The position numbers and the translations under genes were made by a program. Below, one piece after another: positions 34,003 to 40,463 of a DNA stretch of 64,000 nucleotides. Each line of letters opens with the position of its first letter. The first letter of the stretch is position 1. The DNA comes from DASWYT01 sp965246875 (GTDB taxonomy: Bacteria > Pseudomonadota > Alphaproteobacteria > Micavibrionales > SZUA-601): assembly GCA_965246875.1 (NCBI GenBank), contig CBDFFU010000003.1, forward strand, positions 248,001 through 312,000, written 5' to 3'. The notes under the pieces were generated by a model. It did no database searches. It saw only the letters and a list, made by a program, of their open reading frames with translations, and was not told the DNA's origin.

Positions 34003-35148
34003 TTAACCATTATTTAGAGTCGGCGATTCTGTCGGGCGTGTATCTGGCGACGTAACAGTTCCTTGACCAATTACTGCTTTAGCGTTAGCCAAAAATATTT
34101 GGACATCATTGTTAAATCGGTTAATTTCATCTTGACGGACGCTGTCAGGTACATGGCCTTCTGTAGCCCACTTTCCAGATTTGTAATAATGTTGCCAATA
34201 TATATCGGTCGGATTGATGTTGGCAACAGGCGCCTCAATTCCGTTTAGCAAAGGACTAACGCCAGCTGCTAACCTGATTGCTAAAATAGTATGTTCCTTA
34301 CCTAACGCGTGTAAATAGGCATTTGTAGCTGTCACAAGTTTTTGATCGGAAATATCATCAATAGTAGGTGTGCCGCTTAAAAAGAAAGGATTTGGAGACT
34401 GGTCGTTATTTGCTTCGTCTTGAAAACGCTTCTCCCATGAATAATATTCGCGACCAGCCCAATCATAAAACTTGCCATCAACAGATTGATCCGTATGGTG
34501 AACAACATAGCGTTCGATATCTTGACCGTCTTTTGTGACAATAATATTCTCCCAAGCAGGTGAAACTTCGCCATCTTCTGTCTTGATATAGAATTTGCCC
34601 GCTGTGTGCAGTCGACGCGCTTCATTGATCCAAATGAATTCACTGGCAGTGTTTTCAAGATTGATGTAATCAGTGGAGCGAGATATCACGCGGTCGTCTC
34701 GACGTTCATGATGTTGGCGACACCATTCAGCCATAACACCGTCTGCAAGCTGATTGAGCTCAAAAGTTGTAAGGTCTGTGATGTTTTGATTAAACAGCAA
34801 GCTTGGTAAGCCAGCCTTAAGACCAAGTTCGTTATGTTCACGGTTCTCTAAACGTTCCTTCTCTAATACTGCAGCATCTAACATGTCGCGTTGACGATTT
34901 CTAATCATTTCTCGGTAAGCTTTACGATCTCGACGCGACAGCTGCTGCTCTTGAGAAATTTCTTCTGGCGAGCGTTTGCCAGTAATTAGCGACAAAGCAT
35001 CTGGCCAATCCAAATCAGTACCATTGATATTGGCAAAGCCAGAACTGATAAGCTGTGCTAAAACAATGACCCATTGATAATGCATTAGGGCTGTTTGGTC
35101 GTGTTCAATTGTCTGCAGCAAATTAGCTTGATTGTGATCGGCTGACAT
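34003..35148 (-). CDS. Hypothetical protein
   Basis: 381 aa, soluble. A charged helical segment with coiled-coil character covers about 75-110 (QEQQLSRRDRKAYREMIRNR). The middle has repeated aromatic motifs (ERYVVHHTDQSVDGKFYDWA, REYYSWEKRFQDEANN). No recognised domain and no signal peptide. An AAAGG site precedes the ATG. Cargo between integrase-end copies B and C, so it is probably a mobile accessory gene. Confidence 0.6.
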   Translation of the reverse strand: MSADHNQANLLQTIEHDQTALMHYQWVIVLAQLISSGFANINGTDLDWPDALSLITGKRSPEEISQEQQLSRRDRKAYREMIRNRQRDMLDAAVLEKERLENREHNELGLKAGLPSLLFNQNITDLTTFELNQLADGVMAEWCRQHHERRDDRVISRSTDYINLENTASEFIWINEARRLHTAGKFYIKTEDGEVSPAWENIIVTKDGQDIERYVVHHTDQSVDGKFYDWAGREYYSWEKRFQDEANNDQSPNPFFLSGTPTIDDISDQKLVTATNAYLHALGKEHTILAIRLAAGVSPLLNGIEAPVANINPTDIYWQHYYKSGKWATEGHVPDSVRQDEINRFNNDVQIFLANAKAVIGQGTVTSPDTRPTESPTLNNG

Positions 35149-35201
35149 ACTTTGGCCTTTGAAAGTTAGTTCACTTTGTTAGGGTAGTGGTACTTAATAA
35201 T

Positions 35202-35345
35202 ATGTCAACATTAATCTGTCTGAACATCATACCAGCTGCACCACCCGTTTCTGCGCCCCGACATCCATCTCAATATACCGCTGCGTCATCTGCAACGACT
35301 TATGCCGCGCCAGTGCCCTCACGTCATGAAGATGATTTTTCATCG
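35202..35345 (-). repeat. Integrase-end direct repeat, copy C
   Basis: ATGTCAACATTAATCTGTCT, then CATACCAGCTGCACCACCCG. The antisense reads VRALARHKSLQMTQRYIEMD then VGAQKRVVQLV plus stop, the intact last 34 codons of the integrase. The match with copy A runs for about 105 bases. Confidence 0.88.
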
Positions 35346-35682
35346 TTGACCTCTTGGTTTATTGGCGCATCGCGGTGGATATAATGCGCCGGTAAAGATC
35401 ATCTATCAAATTGATTAATTGGCGCACATTATTTCTGGATATTGAGATGGATACAACATTCTTGCAAATTTGCAAGCGATCTCTACAAAATGTGGATTTG
35501 CCTCAAGCTATTGCTTCATAGCATACGATACATACCCTCATCAAAAATCCTGTTAGAATAAGCAAGATCATAACGACAGTCACATTACTGATCTAATTTA
35601 ACCATGCTGGGTGTTGTTGACGTGAATACTCATAGGCTGTGGTTGTTGAGCATGATAGCCGCCAGCGAAGCCAAAAGTCATT
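35346..35682. other. Gap with palindromic promoter-like region
   Basis: GGCGCAT (35364-35370) and ATGCGCC (35384-35390) form a perfect 7-bp palindrome overlapping a TATAAT at 35380-35385; a third half-site GGCGCAC lies at 35421. An ATG at 35447 opens a 24-codon frame (MDTTFLQICKRSLQNVDLPQ) that ends at 35521. It could be the remnant of a small autoregulated DNA-binding gene. Confidence 0.4.
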
Positions 35683-36072
35683 CTATGCTCGGTAAGTAGT
35701 GATTTTGCAATTTCTTCGTTTCTCGCTCTGATCATTTGAGGCACGAAAAACCAAATCAATGAAGACCCAAATAAAGCCCACGCTATAGGTAGCGATTAGG
35801 AACCATTGAAGAACCGTCATCCAAGGGTGCCCAAGATACCATCTATGCGCCCCAAACAAAACGAGAAAGCCATAAGCGTGAAATAATGTTCTATGTTTTT
35901 TACCGAACTCATCGGCAAAGGTTTTTCGGTGAGCATCATCGTGTTTTTGTAGCTCTGATTTGACGATAAGGGGCAGACACTTTTCAATCTCTGCATATGA
36001 GCCTGCGTGGCCACAATTGACTGGACTTCGCTTGCGAATGGAGCGTGTATGTCGGCAAGGAGAATCGCACAT
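35683..36072 (-). CDS. TM2-domain protein, 5-prime end disturbed
   Basis: Up to 129 aa. The TM2 core is clear: FHAYGFLVLFGAHRWYLGHP then WFLIATYSVGFIWVFIDLVF, two helices joined by a short loop with the GAHRxYLG motif. The first 20 residues or so (MCDSPCRHTRSIRKRS) are read from the antisense of the DUF2924 leader at 36017-36070, so the native N-terminus was probably replaced when the recombinase module arrived. Function of TM2 proteins is unclear. Confidence 0.65.
   Translation of the reverse strand: MCDSPCRHTRSIRKRSPVNCGHAGSYAEIEKCLPLIVKSELQKHDDAHRKTFADEFGKKHRTLFHAYGFLVLFGAHRWYLGHPWMTVLQWFLIATYSVGFIWVFIDLVFRASNDQSEKRRNCKITTYRA
36017..36070 (+). repeat. DUF2924 leader, copy 2
   Basis: TTGACTGGACTTC, CGAATGGAGCGTGTATG and GCAAGGAGA in order, immediately before the DUF2924 ATG. 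The same series occurs at 24544-24600 and, more diverged, on the minus strand before 5251. Confidence 0.7.
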
Positions 36073-36505
36073 GCCGGAACACAGTCAAGACTTCAGACGA
36101 AAGGAAATCAACGAGCTGCGGGGCTTGTGGCAACAGCTCTGGGGCAAGCATCCACATCGCCTGATACGGCGACCGATGCTAGAAAAGGGCATCACGTTCA
36201 AACAAGCGGAAAATAGCGGCGCGGTTCTGGACATACAACAACAGGCGCGCCGTGACAAGCTGGTAAGGCAGTACAAGCGGGACCCCGCATCGTTCAATGA
36301 GAAGCAGAACGCAATCTCTACGGGGTCGGTGCTGGTTCGTGTCTGGCGCGGCCGGAAGTACGTTGTCACGGTGCATGATGAGACGTTTGAATACGCGGGA
36401 ACACGCTACGGCAGCCTGTCACAGATAGCCACCCTGATCACAGGAACGCGCTGGAACGGGCGCGTCTTCTTTGGTTTGAAGCAGAAGCCGAAAGGAGCTC
36501 AATAA
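36071..36505 (+). CDS. DUF2924 protein (copy 2)
   Basis: 144 aa. EINELRGLWQQLWGKHPHRL in the first part and GSVLVRVWRGRKYVVTVHDE, GTRYGSLSQIATLITGTRWN, GRVFFGL in the second follow the DUF2924 pattern and parallel copy 1 (4793-5251). The ATG at 36071 has an AAGGAGA site 9 bases upstream. The stop overlaps the recombinase start (TAATG), so translation is coupled. It is presumed to help or regulate the recombinase; not demonstrated. Confidence 0.88.
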   Translation: MPEHSQDFRRKEINELRGLWQQLWGKHPHRLIRRPMLEKGITFKQAENSGAVLDIQQQARRDKLVRQYKRDPASFNEKQNAISTGSVLVRVWRGRKYVVTVHDETFEYAGTRYGSLSQIATLITGTRWNGRVFFGLKQKPKGAQ

Positions 36506-38040
36506 TGAAGGCACCGAGCAAGCGTTGTGCGGTTTATACGCGCAAGTCGTCGGAAGAAGGTCTAGAGCAGGAGTTCAACTCGCTCCATGCCCAGCGCGAT
36601 GCCTGTATTGCTTATATCAGCAGCCAGAAATCTGAAGGTTGGGTCGCATCGAAAATTAGTTACGATGATGGCGGCTTCTCTGGCGGCACGATGGGCCGCC
36701 CGGCATTGCAGCAACTGATCGAAGACATTAAAGCTCGCAAGATCGACATAGTCGTCGTTTACAAGATAGACCGGCTGACACGGTCGCTAATGGATTTTTC
36801 AAAGCTGGTGGAGGTCTTTGATGAATATGGCGTAACCTTTGTCAGTGTAACGCAATCGTTCAATACTACTACCTCGATGGGCAGGCTGACGCTGAACGTA
36901 TTATTATCCTTTGCTCAATTCGAACGCGAGGTCACTGGCGAGCGCATCCGGGACAAGATAGCGGCCAGCAAGAAGAAAGGTATGTGGATGGGCGGAACAA
37001 TCCCGCTCGGCTATGATGTTGAGGGTCGACGGCTGGTCGTGAACAAAATCGAGGCTGGCCTCGTACGTATGATTTACGACAAGTATCTCGAGCTTGGCAG
37101 TGTCTCCGGTCTGAAACACTCCATCGACAGTGCTGGTGTCAGAACCAAGGTCAATATGAAAGAGGGTGGTGTCCGCGGTGGGAGACCGTACAGTCGGGGC
37201 AATCTGTATCTAACGCTGACCAATCCGCTTTACGTCGGAATGGTTAGACACAAAGCAGAGGCCTATGACGGACAGCATGAAGCCATTATCGACAGGGATC
37301 TATGGGATAAGGTCCAGCTGCGCCTGAAGCAGGGCTCCGTAAAACCACCTGGGCATGATTACACGAGGGTCGACAAGCTACTGACCGGCAAACTTTTTGA
37401 CTGTGACGGCAATCGCTATACACCAAGCACAACGAACAAAGGCGATCGGAAATATCGCTACTATGTCAGCCAAAACCTGCTGCAACCGCGCAATCACCCC
37501 AACAACGTCATTGCGCGTATTCCGGCCGTACAAATAGAGAAGGTAATCACGCAGACAATTAGATCATGCCTGCAACTGCCTGAGAAGTTGGCGGTACTCA
37601 CCACTACGCATGACGACGCGCGCCTTAAATACATCACTAACAACATTGATGACGATGTGGTGCGCCAGGCAATCAAGGGCTGCCTCAAGAAAATCGTTAT
37701 AAATTTGGCTCACCTGGAATTATACCTGTCCCGCGTGGCGGTGAAGAAGCTGCTTGCTGACAGGTTCAAGATTGAATTTAGTGTCGATGAAAATGATTCT
37801 TACGTCGAGAGCATTCCGTTTCACACCCGGCGCGGTGACCGTGTCAACATCATCTGCGCGCCTGTCGGAGCGAAGCGAGACCCTTTCGACAAGAGTCCAA
37901 CCGAGTTGAAGAATTGGGTGCGCGGTATCGTCTGGCGCGACGAATTCCACGACGGGGTGAAGATCCAGGATATCGCCGCGCGCGAGAAACTCAGTCCTCG
38001 CTATGTTGGCCGGTTAATAGACGCAAGTCTCAATCCCTGA
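36505..38040 (+). CDS. Large serine recombinase (intact)
   Basis: 511 aa. The resolvase domain (about 7-155) has the nucleophile Ser15 in YTRKS, DDGGFSGGTMGRPAL and VVVYKIDRLTRS. The recombinase domain (about 170-270) includes PLGYDVEGRRLVVNKIEAGL and YVGMVRHKAEAYDG. The C-terminal part carries basic DNA-binding segments ending LSPRYVGRLIDAS, an HTH-like tail. It would integrate and excise DNA by double-strand cleavage with a covalent Ser linkage. It ends 300 bases before tRNA-Ser, the probable integration target, with six AATTCCCTGTTA copies between. Confidence 0.95.
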   Translation: MKAPSKRCAVYTRKSSEEGLEQEFNSLHAQRDACIAYISSQKSEGWVASKISYDDGGFSGGTMGRPALQQLIEDIKARKIDIVVVYKIDRLTRSLMDFSKLVEVFDEYGVTFVSVTQSFNTTTSMGRLTLNVLLSFAQFEREVTGERIRDKIAASKKKGMWMGGTIPLGYDVEGRRLVVNKIEAGLVRMIYDKYLELGSVSGLKHSIDSAGVRTKVNMKEGGVRGGRPYSRGNLYLTLTNPLYVGMVRHKAEAYDGQHEAIIDRDLWDKVQLRLKQGSVKPPGHDYTRVDKLLTGKLFDCDGNRYTPSTTNKGDRKYRYYVSQNLLQPRNHPNNVIARIPAVQIEKVITQTIRSCLQLPEKLAVLTTTHDDARLKYITNNIDDDVVRQAIKGCLKKIVINLAHLELYLSRVAVKKLLADRFKIEFSVDENDSYVESIPFHTRRGDRVNIICAPVGAKRDPFDKSPTELKNWVRGIVWRDEFHDGVKIQDIAAREKLSPRYVGRLIDASLNP

Positions 38041-38051
38041 TACCGCCTGCA

Positions 38052-38257
38052 AATTCCCTGTTACTCAAAATAAATTCCCTGATAGCCTTCAAAAAATTCC
38101 CTGTTATTTTTGGGACGCGACATCGTGTCGTTGGCGAGCGCCTGACAGGTTTAGCTAATATTACAGGGCTTTAATTAGCCAGACCAAGTGACCTGCGGCT
38201 TTTGAGAGCAGAGAAAAAATGGAAAATTCCCTGTTAATTCCCTGTTAGCAGGGAATT
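38052..38257. repeat. AATTCCCTGTTA repeats, right cluster
   Basis: Plus-strand copies start at 38052, 38073 (GATA variant), 38095, 38225 and 38236; an inverted CAGGGAATT lies at 38249-38257. The two last plus copies overlap and form a hairpin with the inverted copy. They lie between the recombinase and tRNA-Ser and match the left cluster at 5764-5895. Confidence 0.8.
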
Positions 38258-38274
38258 CTCTGTGTTCAGGATAC

Positions 38275-38298
38275 AAAAAAGCCCGCAAAAAGCGGGCG
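38275..38298 (-). terminator. Terminator of tRNA-Ser
   Basis: On the minus strand GCCCGC-TTTTT-GCGGGC followed by six T, about 45 bases after the tRNA end. Confidence 0.8.
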
Positions 38299-38341
38299 TA
38301 AGCGGCGAATATCGCAGGTTTTCAGAAATTCAGTGACCTAA

Positions 38342-38431
38342 TGGCGGAGAGGATGAGATTCGAACTCACGTTAGGTTTAACCCCAAACACGCTTTCCAAG
38401 CGTGCGCCATCAACCGCTCGGCCACCTCTCC
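38342..38431 (-). tRNA. tRNA-Ser (anticodon GGA)
   Basis: The minus strand gives acceptor GGAGAGG paired with CCTCTCC, D arm GCCGAGCGGTTGATGGC, anticodon stem CACGC/GCGTG around TTGGAAA (anticodon GGA), a long variable arm (TTTGGGGTTAAACCTAAC), T arm with GTTCGAATC, and encoded CCA. The long variable arm is typical of tRNA-Ser. The 3-prime end faces the serine recombinase module, the usual geometry for an integration target. Confidence 0.97.
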
Positions 38432-38486
38432 ACTGGAAGGTTTTGCTTATATCAAACTATCTGTGAAAAGAGAAGGCTTTGGGTGC

Positions 38487-38520
38487 AAAAAAGCCGCTGG
38501 CTTAGATGAAACCAGCGGCC
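38487..38520 (-). terminator. Terminator of the gene at 38538-38966
   Basis: On the minus strand GCCGCTGG and CCAGCGGC pair around a 10-base loop, followed by six T. Confidence 0.85.
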
Positions 38521-38537
38521 GCTGTTAAATAAGCAAA

Positions 38538-38966
38538 TTAGTTAAAATCAGCGCTGGCATTAACCGCTATATTGGCTTCGTCTTGCAGGCTCATGACACC
38601 CGGTATCTCGTCCTGGCCGATGTGGGTGACCGTCGTGCTGCTGTATGTTGTGCCTGGTGTGTCCGTTACAGGAACATAGCCGTTACCGGTTACAATCGGG
38701 CGGCCATGATAAGCACGCATCTGATTTTCTTCGTAATAGCTGGTGGACGCGCTGGAGGTCGTTTCACTGAGCGTGTTGCCGTCCGTTGAGGTCGTGACCG
38801 TCGTGATTGGTGGTTGGTGCTCGACCGCCCTGATCGTCGTGATTGGCGTGATCATCTGGACATTGTTTTCACTCGGCGTGGTCGTTGACGCATATATAAC
38901 TTGACCAGCAAAGGCTGGCGCGGTCATGATCACGGCGAGTGCGGTTAAAACTGAAATTCTGGACAT
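38538..38966 (-). CDS. Small secreted Thr/Ser-rich protein
   Basis: 142 aa. Signal peptide MSRISVLTALAVIMTAPAFAGQ, then a low-complexity Thr/Ser-rich mature part (TTVTTSTDGNTLSETTSSAS) with a few Tyr-rich motifs. No Cys. No family recognised; the composition suggests an exported disordered or surface protein. The promoter-like sequence at 39065-39087 is shared with the next secreted-protein gene. Confidence 0.65.
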   Translation of the reverse strand: MSRISVLTALAVIMTAPAFAGQVIYASTTTPSENNVQMITPITTIRAVEHQPPITTVTTSTDGNTLSETTSSASTSYYEENQMRAYHGRPIVTGNGYVPVTDTPGTTYSSTTVTHIGQDEIPGVMSLQDEANIAVNASADFN

Positions 38967-39064
38967 TGTTGATCCTTATTGGTTGGTCGTAAGCATTTAA
39001 AATCGCAGCATATCTTTAATAATATGGCGGGCTTCATACACACTTGCTAAAAATCCTGCCAAAC

Positions 39065-39087
39065 CTATAAATTTTCGAGATGTTTTT
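39065..39087 (-). promoter_or_regulatory. Shared upstream motif, copy 1
   Basis: Plus-strand text CTATAAATTTTCGAGATGTTTT. About 100 bases before the start at 38966 and nearly identical to 39545-39566. Confidence 0.5.
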
Positions 39088-39106
39088 GGCTTGTCAACTG
39101 AATCAT

Positions 39107-39137
39107 AAAAAACCGCCACTAATGGGGCGGTTTTTAC
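39107..39137. terminator. Bidirectional terminator
   Basis: AAAACCGCC and GGCGGTTTTT pair with A and T runs on both sides. It ends the minus-strand gene at 39162-39494. Confidence 0.85.
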
Positions 39138-39161
39138 GTTTACGGCAATTAACGAACAATC

Positions 39162-39494
39162 TTATTCATCATCATCGACTGTCATGTCATCCGCTTCAGG
39201 TGCCACATTCGCGCCCGCACCAATTTTGTGTTCCTGTGTATGCACAACAGTGCTGGCACCGTTTGGTGTTTTGACATGTTTCTCAGAATAACTGGTGCTT
39301 TCGCCGCTGACTGTCGTTTTAACGGCAGGGGCTTTGATATTAATGCCGGGGGCATGAGCCGTGATATCGGGGGTTGCGACATTGATTTCACCTGATAAAT
39401 CATCCGGTGACCGGTCCTCGGCATAAGCCACAAAGCTGAAACAGGAAATAACAGCCAACGCTGCAATCAGATTGTAAAGTGGAAACTTGGGCAT
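39162..39494 (-). CDS. Small secreted protein
   Basis: 110 aa. Signal peptide to AYAED at about residue 26; the mature part is polar with alternating V/T/P (ITAHAPGINIKAPAVKTTVS) and an acidic tail (EADDMTVDDDE). No Cys. Unrecognised. It shares an upstream motif with 38538-38966, so the two are likely co-regulated. Confidence 0.65.
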   Translation of the reverse strand: MPKFPLYNLIAALAVISCFSFVAYAEDRSPDDLSGEINVATPDITAHAPGINIKAPAVKTTVSGESTSYSEKHVKTPNGASTVVHTQEHKIGAGANVAPEADDMTVDDDE

Positions 39495-39544
39495 GGGAGC
39501 ATCCTTGGAGAAGTTTTTACCTGACTTTCAAATTATGCCCGGCC

Positions 39545-39566
39545 TTATAAATTTTCGACATGTTTT
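39545..39566 (-). promoter_or_regulatory. Shared upstream motif, copy 2
   Basis: Plus-strand text TTATAAATTTTCGACATGTTTT, about 50 bases before the start at 39494. 20 of 22 positions match the copy at 39065. Confidence 0.5.
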
Positions 39567-39572
39567 ACAATA

Positions 39573-39609
39573 GCAAAAACCGCCGCAGGCGATCGCGCTG
39601 CGACGGTTG
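39573..39609 (-). terminator. Terminator of the gene at 39654-39848
   Basis: On the minus strand AACCGTCGCAG pairs with CTGCGGCGGTT (one mismatch) and is followed by TTTTGC. Confidence 0.75.
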
Positions 39610-39653
39610 ATGAAAGCCTGAATATTGACCGCATGGGATGCGGTCAATTCAGA

Positions 39654-39848
39654 TTACATGGCTTTTTTTGCCGCTTTATGGCTGTGTTTGCTGTGTTTTT
39701 TCACAACAGTTTTCTTTTCCATTTTTGCTGGAGCTGCAACAGTCGCTTCAGTTGTTGTGCTGGTAGCTTCGGTTGATGATGTTTCTGCAGCAAAAGCTGG
39801 GGCAGCAAAAGCAGTTACCAACAAGGCAACAGTCAGAATTTTACGCAT
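39654..39848 (-). CDS. Small secreted Ala/Thr/Lys-rich protein
   Basis: 64 aa. Signal peptide MRKILTVALLVTAFAAPAFA, then a Thr/Glu-rich segment (TSSTEATSTTTEATVAAP) and a strongly basic His/Lys tail (KKHSKHSHKAAKKAM). The ATG at 39848 is preceded by GGAG. Unrecognised; the basic tail could bind nucleic acid, lipids or metal. Confidence 0.65.
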   Translation of the reverse strand: MRKILTVALLVTAFAAPAFAAETSSTEATSTTTEATVAAPAKMEKKTVVKKHSKHSHKAAKKAM

Positions 39849-40137
39849 AGGAGTCTCCAAAGTTTTGTTATGTGATAAAGCCAGTGGGATAGAGATACAA
39901 TCATGCGCATGGCGTTTTGTATCTCAAATGACCTGTCTTTCACTCTTGAACGCCAAGCATTTAAACTTCCTGCACGTTTTCACAAAATAAATTTTAATAG
40001 CATAATCAAAGATTTCAAAAATAATGTCATATTATATCAAAATGCAATTAACATTAGCGTTTTAATTAAGTAATAAGAAAGAAATAGTCGGCATGGTTAT
40101 CAGGCAAACTATGGTCTGGTCATTTAAAGGACGAATA

Positions 40138-40428
40138 ATGTCAAAACGTTCCCTCTGTTGTTTTTTAATTGTTGGCTGCTTGTGGCCATTACTCGGGCAA
40201 GCACAAATTGACAGCTCTGTTTACAATGCTTTAGCCCCAAGCCCGGTGACTACATCGGCAAGACCTATGCTTGACACAATTCAATTGCAAGGTGCAACCA
40301 ACAGCCTGATCGCCTATCCCGCACAGGCTCCTTCTATCTTGCAAAATTATATTGGATTGGATGTTTCTAAAATCGACATGACTCAATTCGATGCTTTGAT
40401 TGCCCGCGGGGATTATCAGGAAATCTAA
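40138..40428 (+). pseudogene. N-terminal part of a frameshifted subtilase autotransporter
   Basis: 96 codons: signal peptide MSKRSLCCFLIVGCLWPLLG then QAQIDSSVYNALAPSP and LIAYPAQAPSILQNYIGLDV. It ends at TAA 40426-40428 just where the protease frame continues one base back (LTHVSTLYTNRDALNAG). The downstream protease ORF has no signal peptide of its own, so this piece is its missing export signal. An AAAGGA site lies 7 bases before the ATG. Confidence 0.75.
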
Positions 40429-40463
40429 CGCATGTATCCACACTTTACACCAATCGCGATGCA

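Noticed and set aside
38052..38257. CRISPR array from the AATTCCCTGTTA repeats
   Set aside because: Repeats are short, irregularly spaced, in both orientations, and no cas genes are present.
39065..39566. Reading the shared motif as a heat-shock or ECF sigma promoter
   Set aside because: Neither the CTTGAAA/CCCCAT nor the GGAAC-N17-CGTT pattern is present, so I leave the regulator unnamed.
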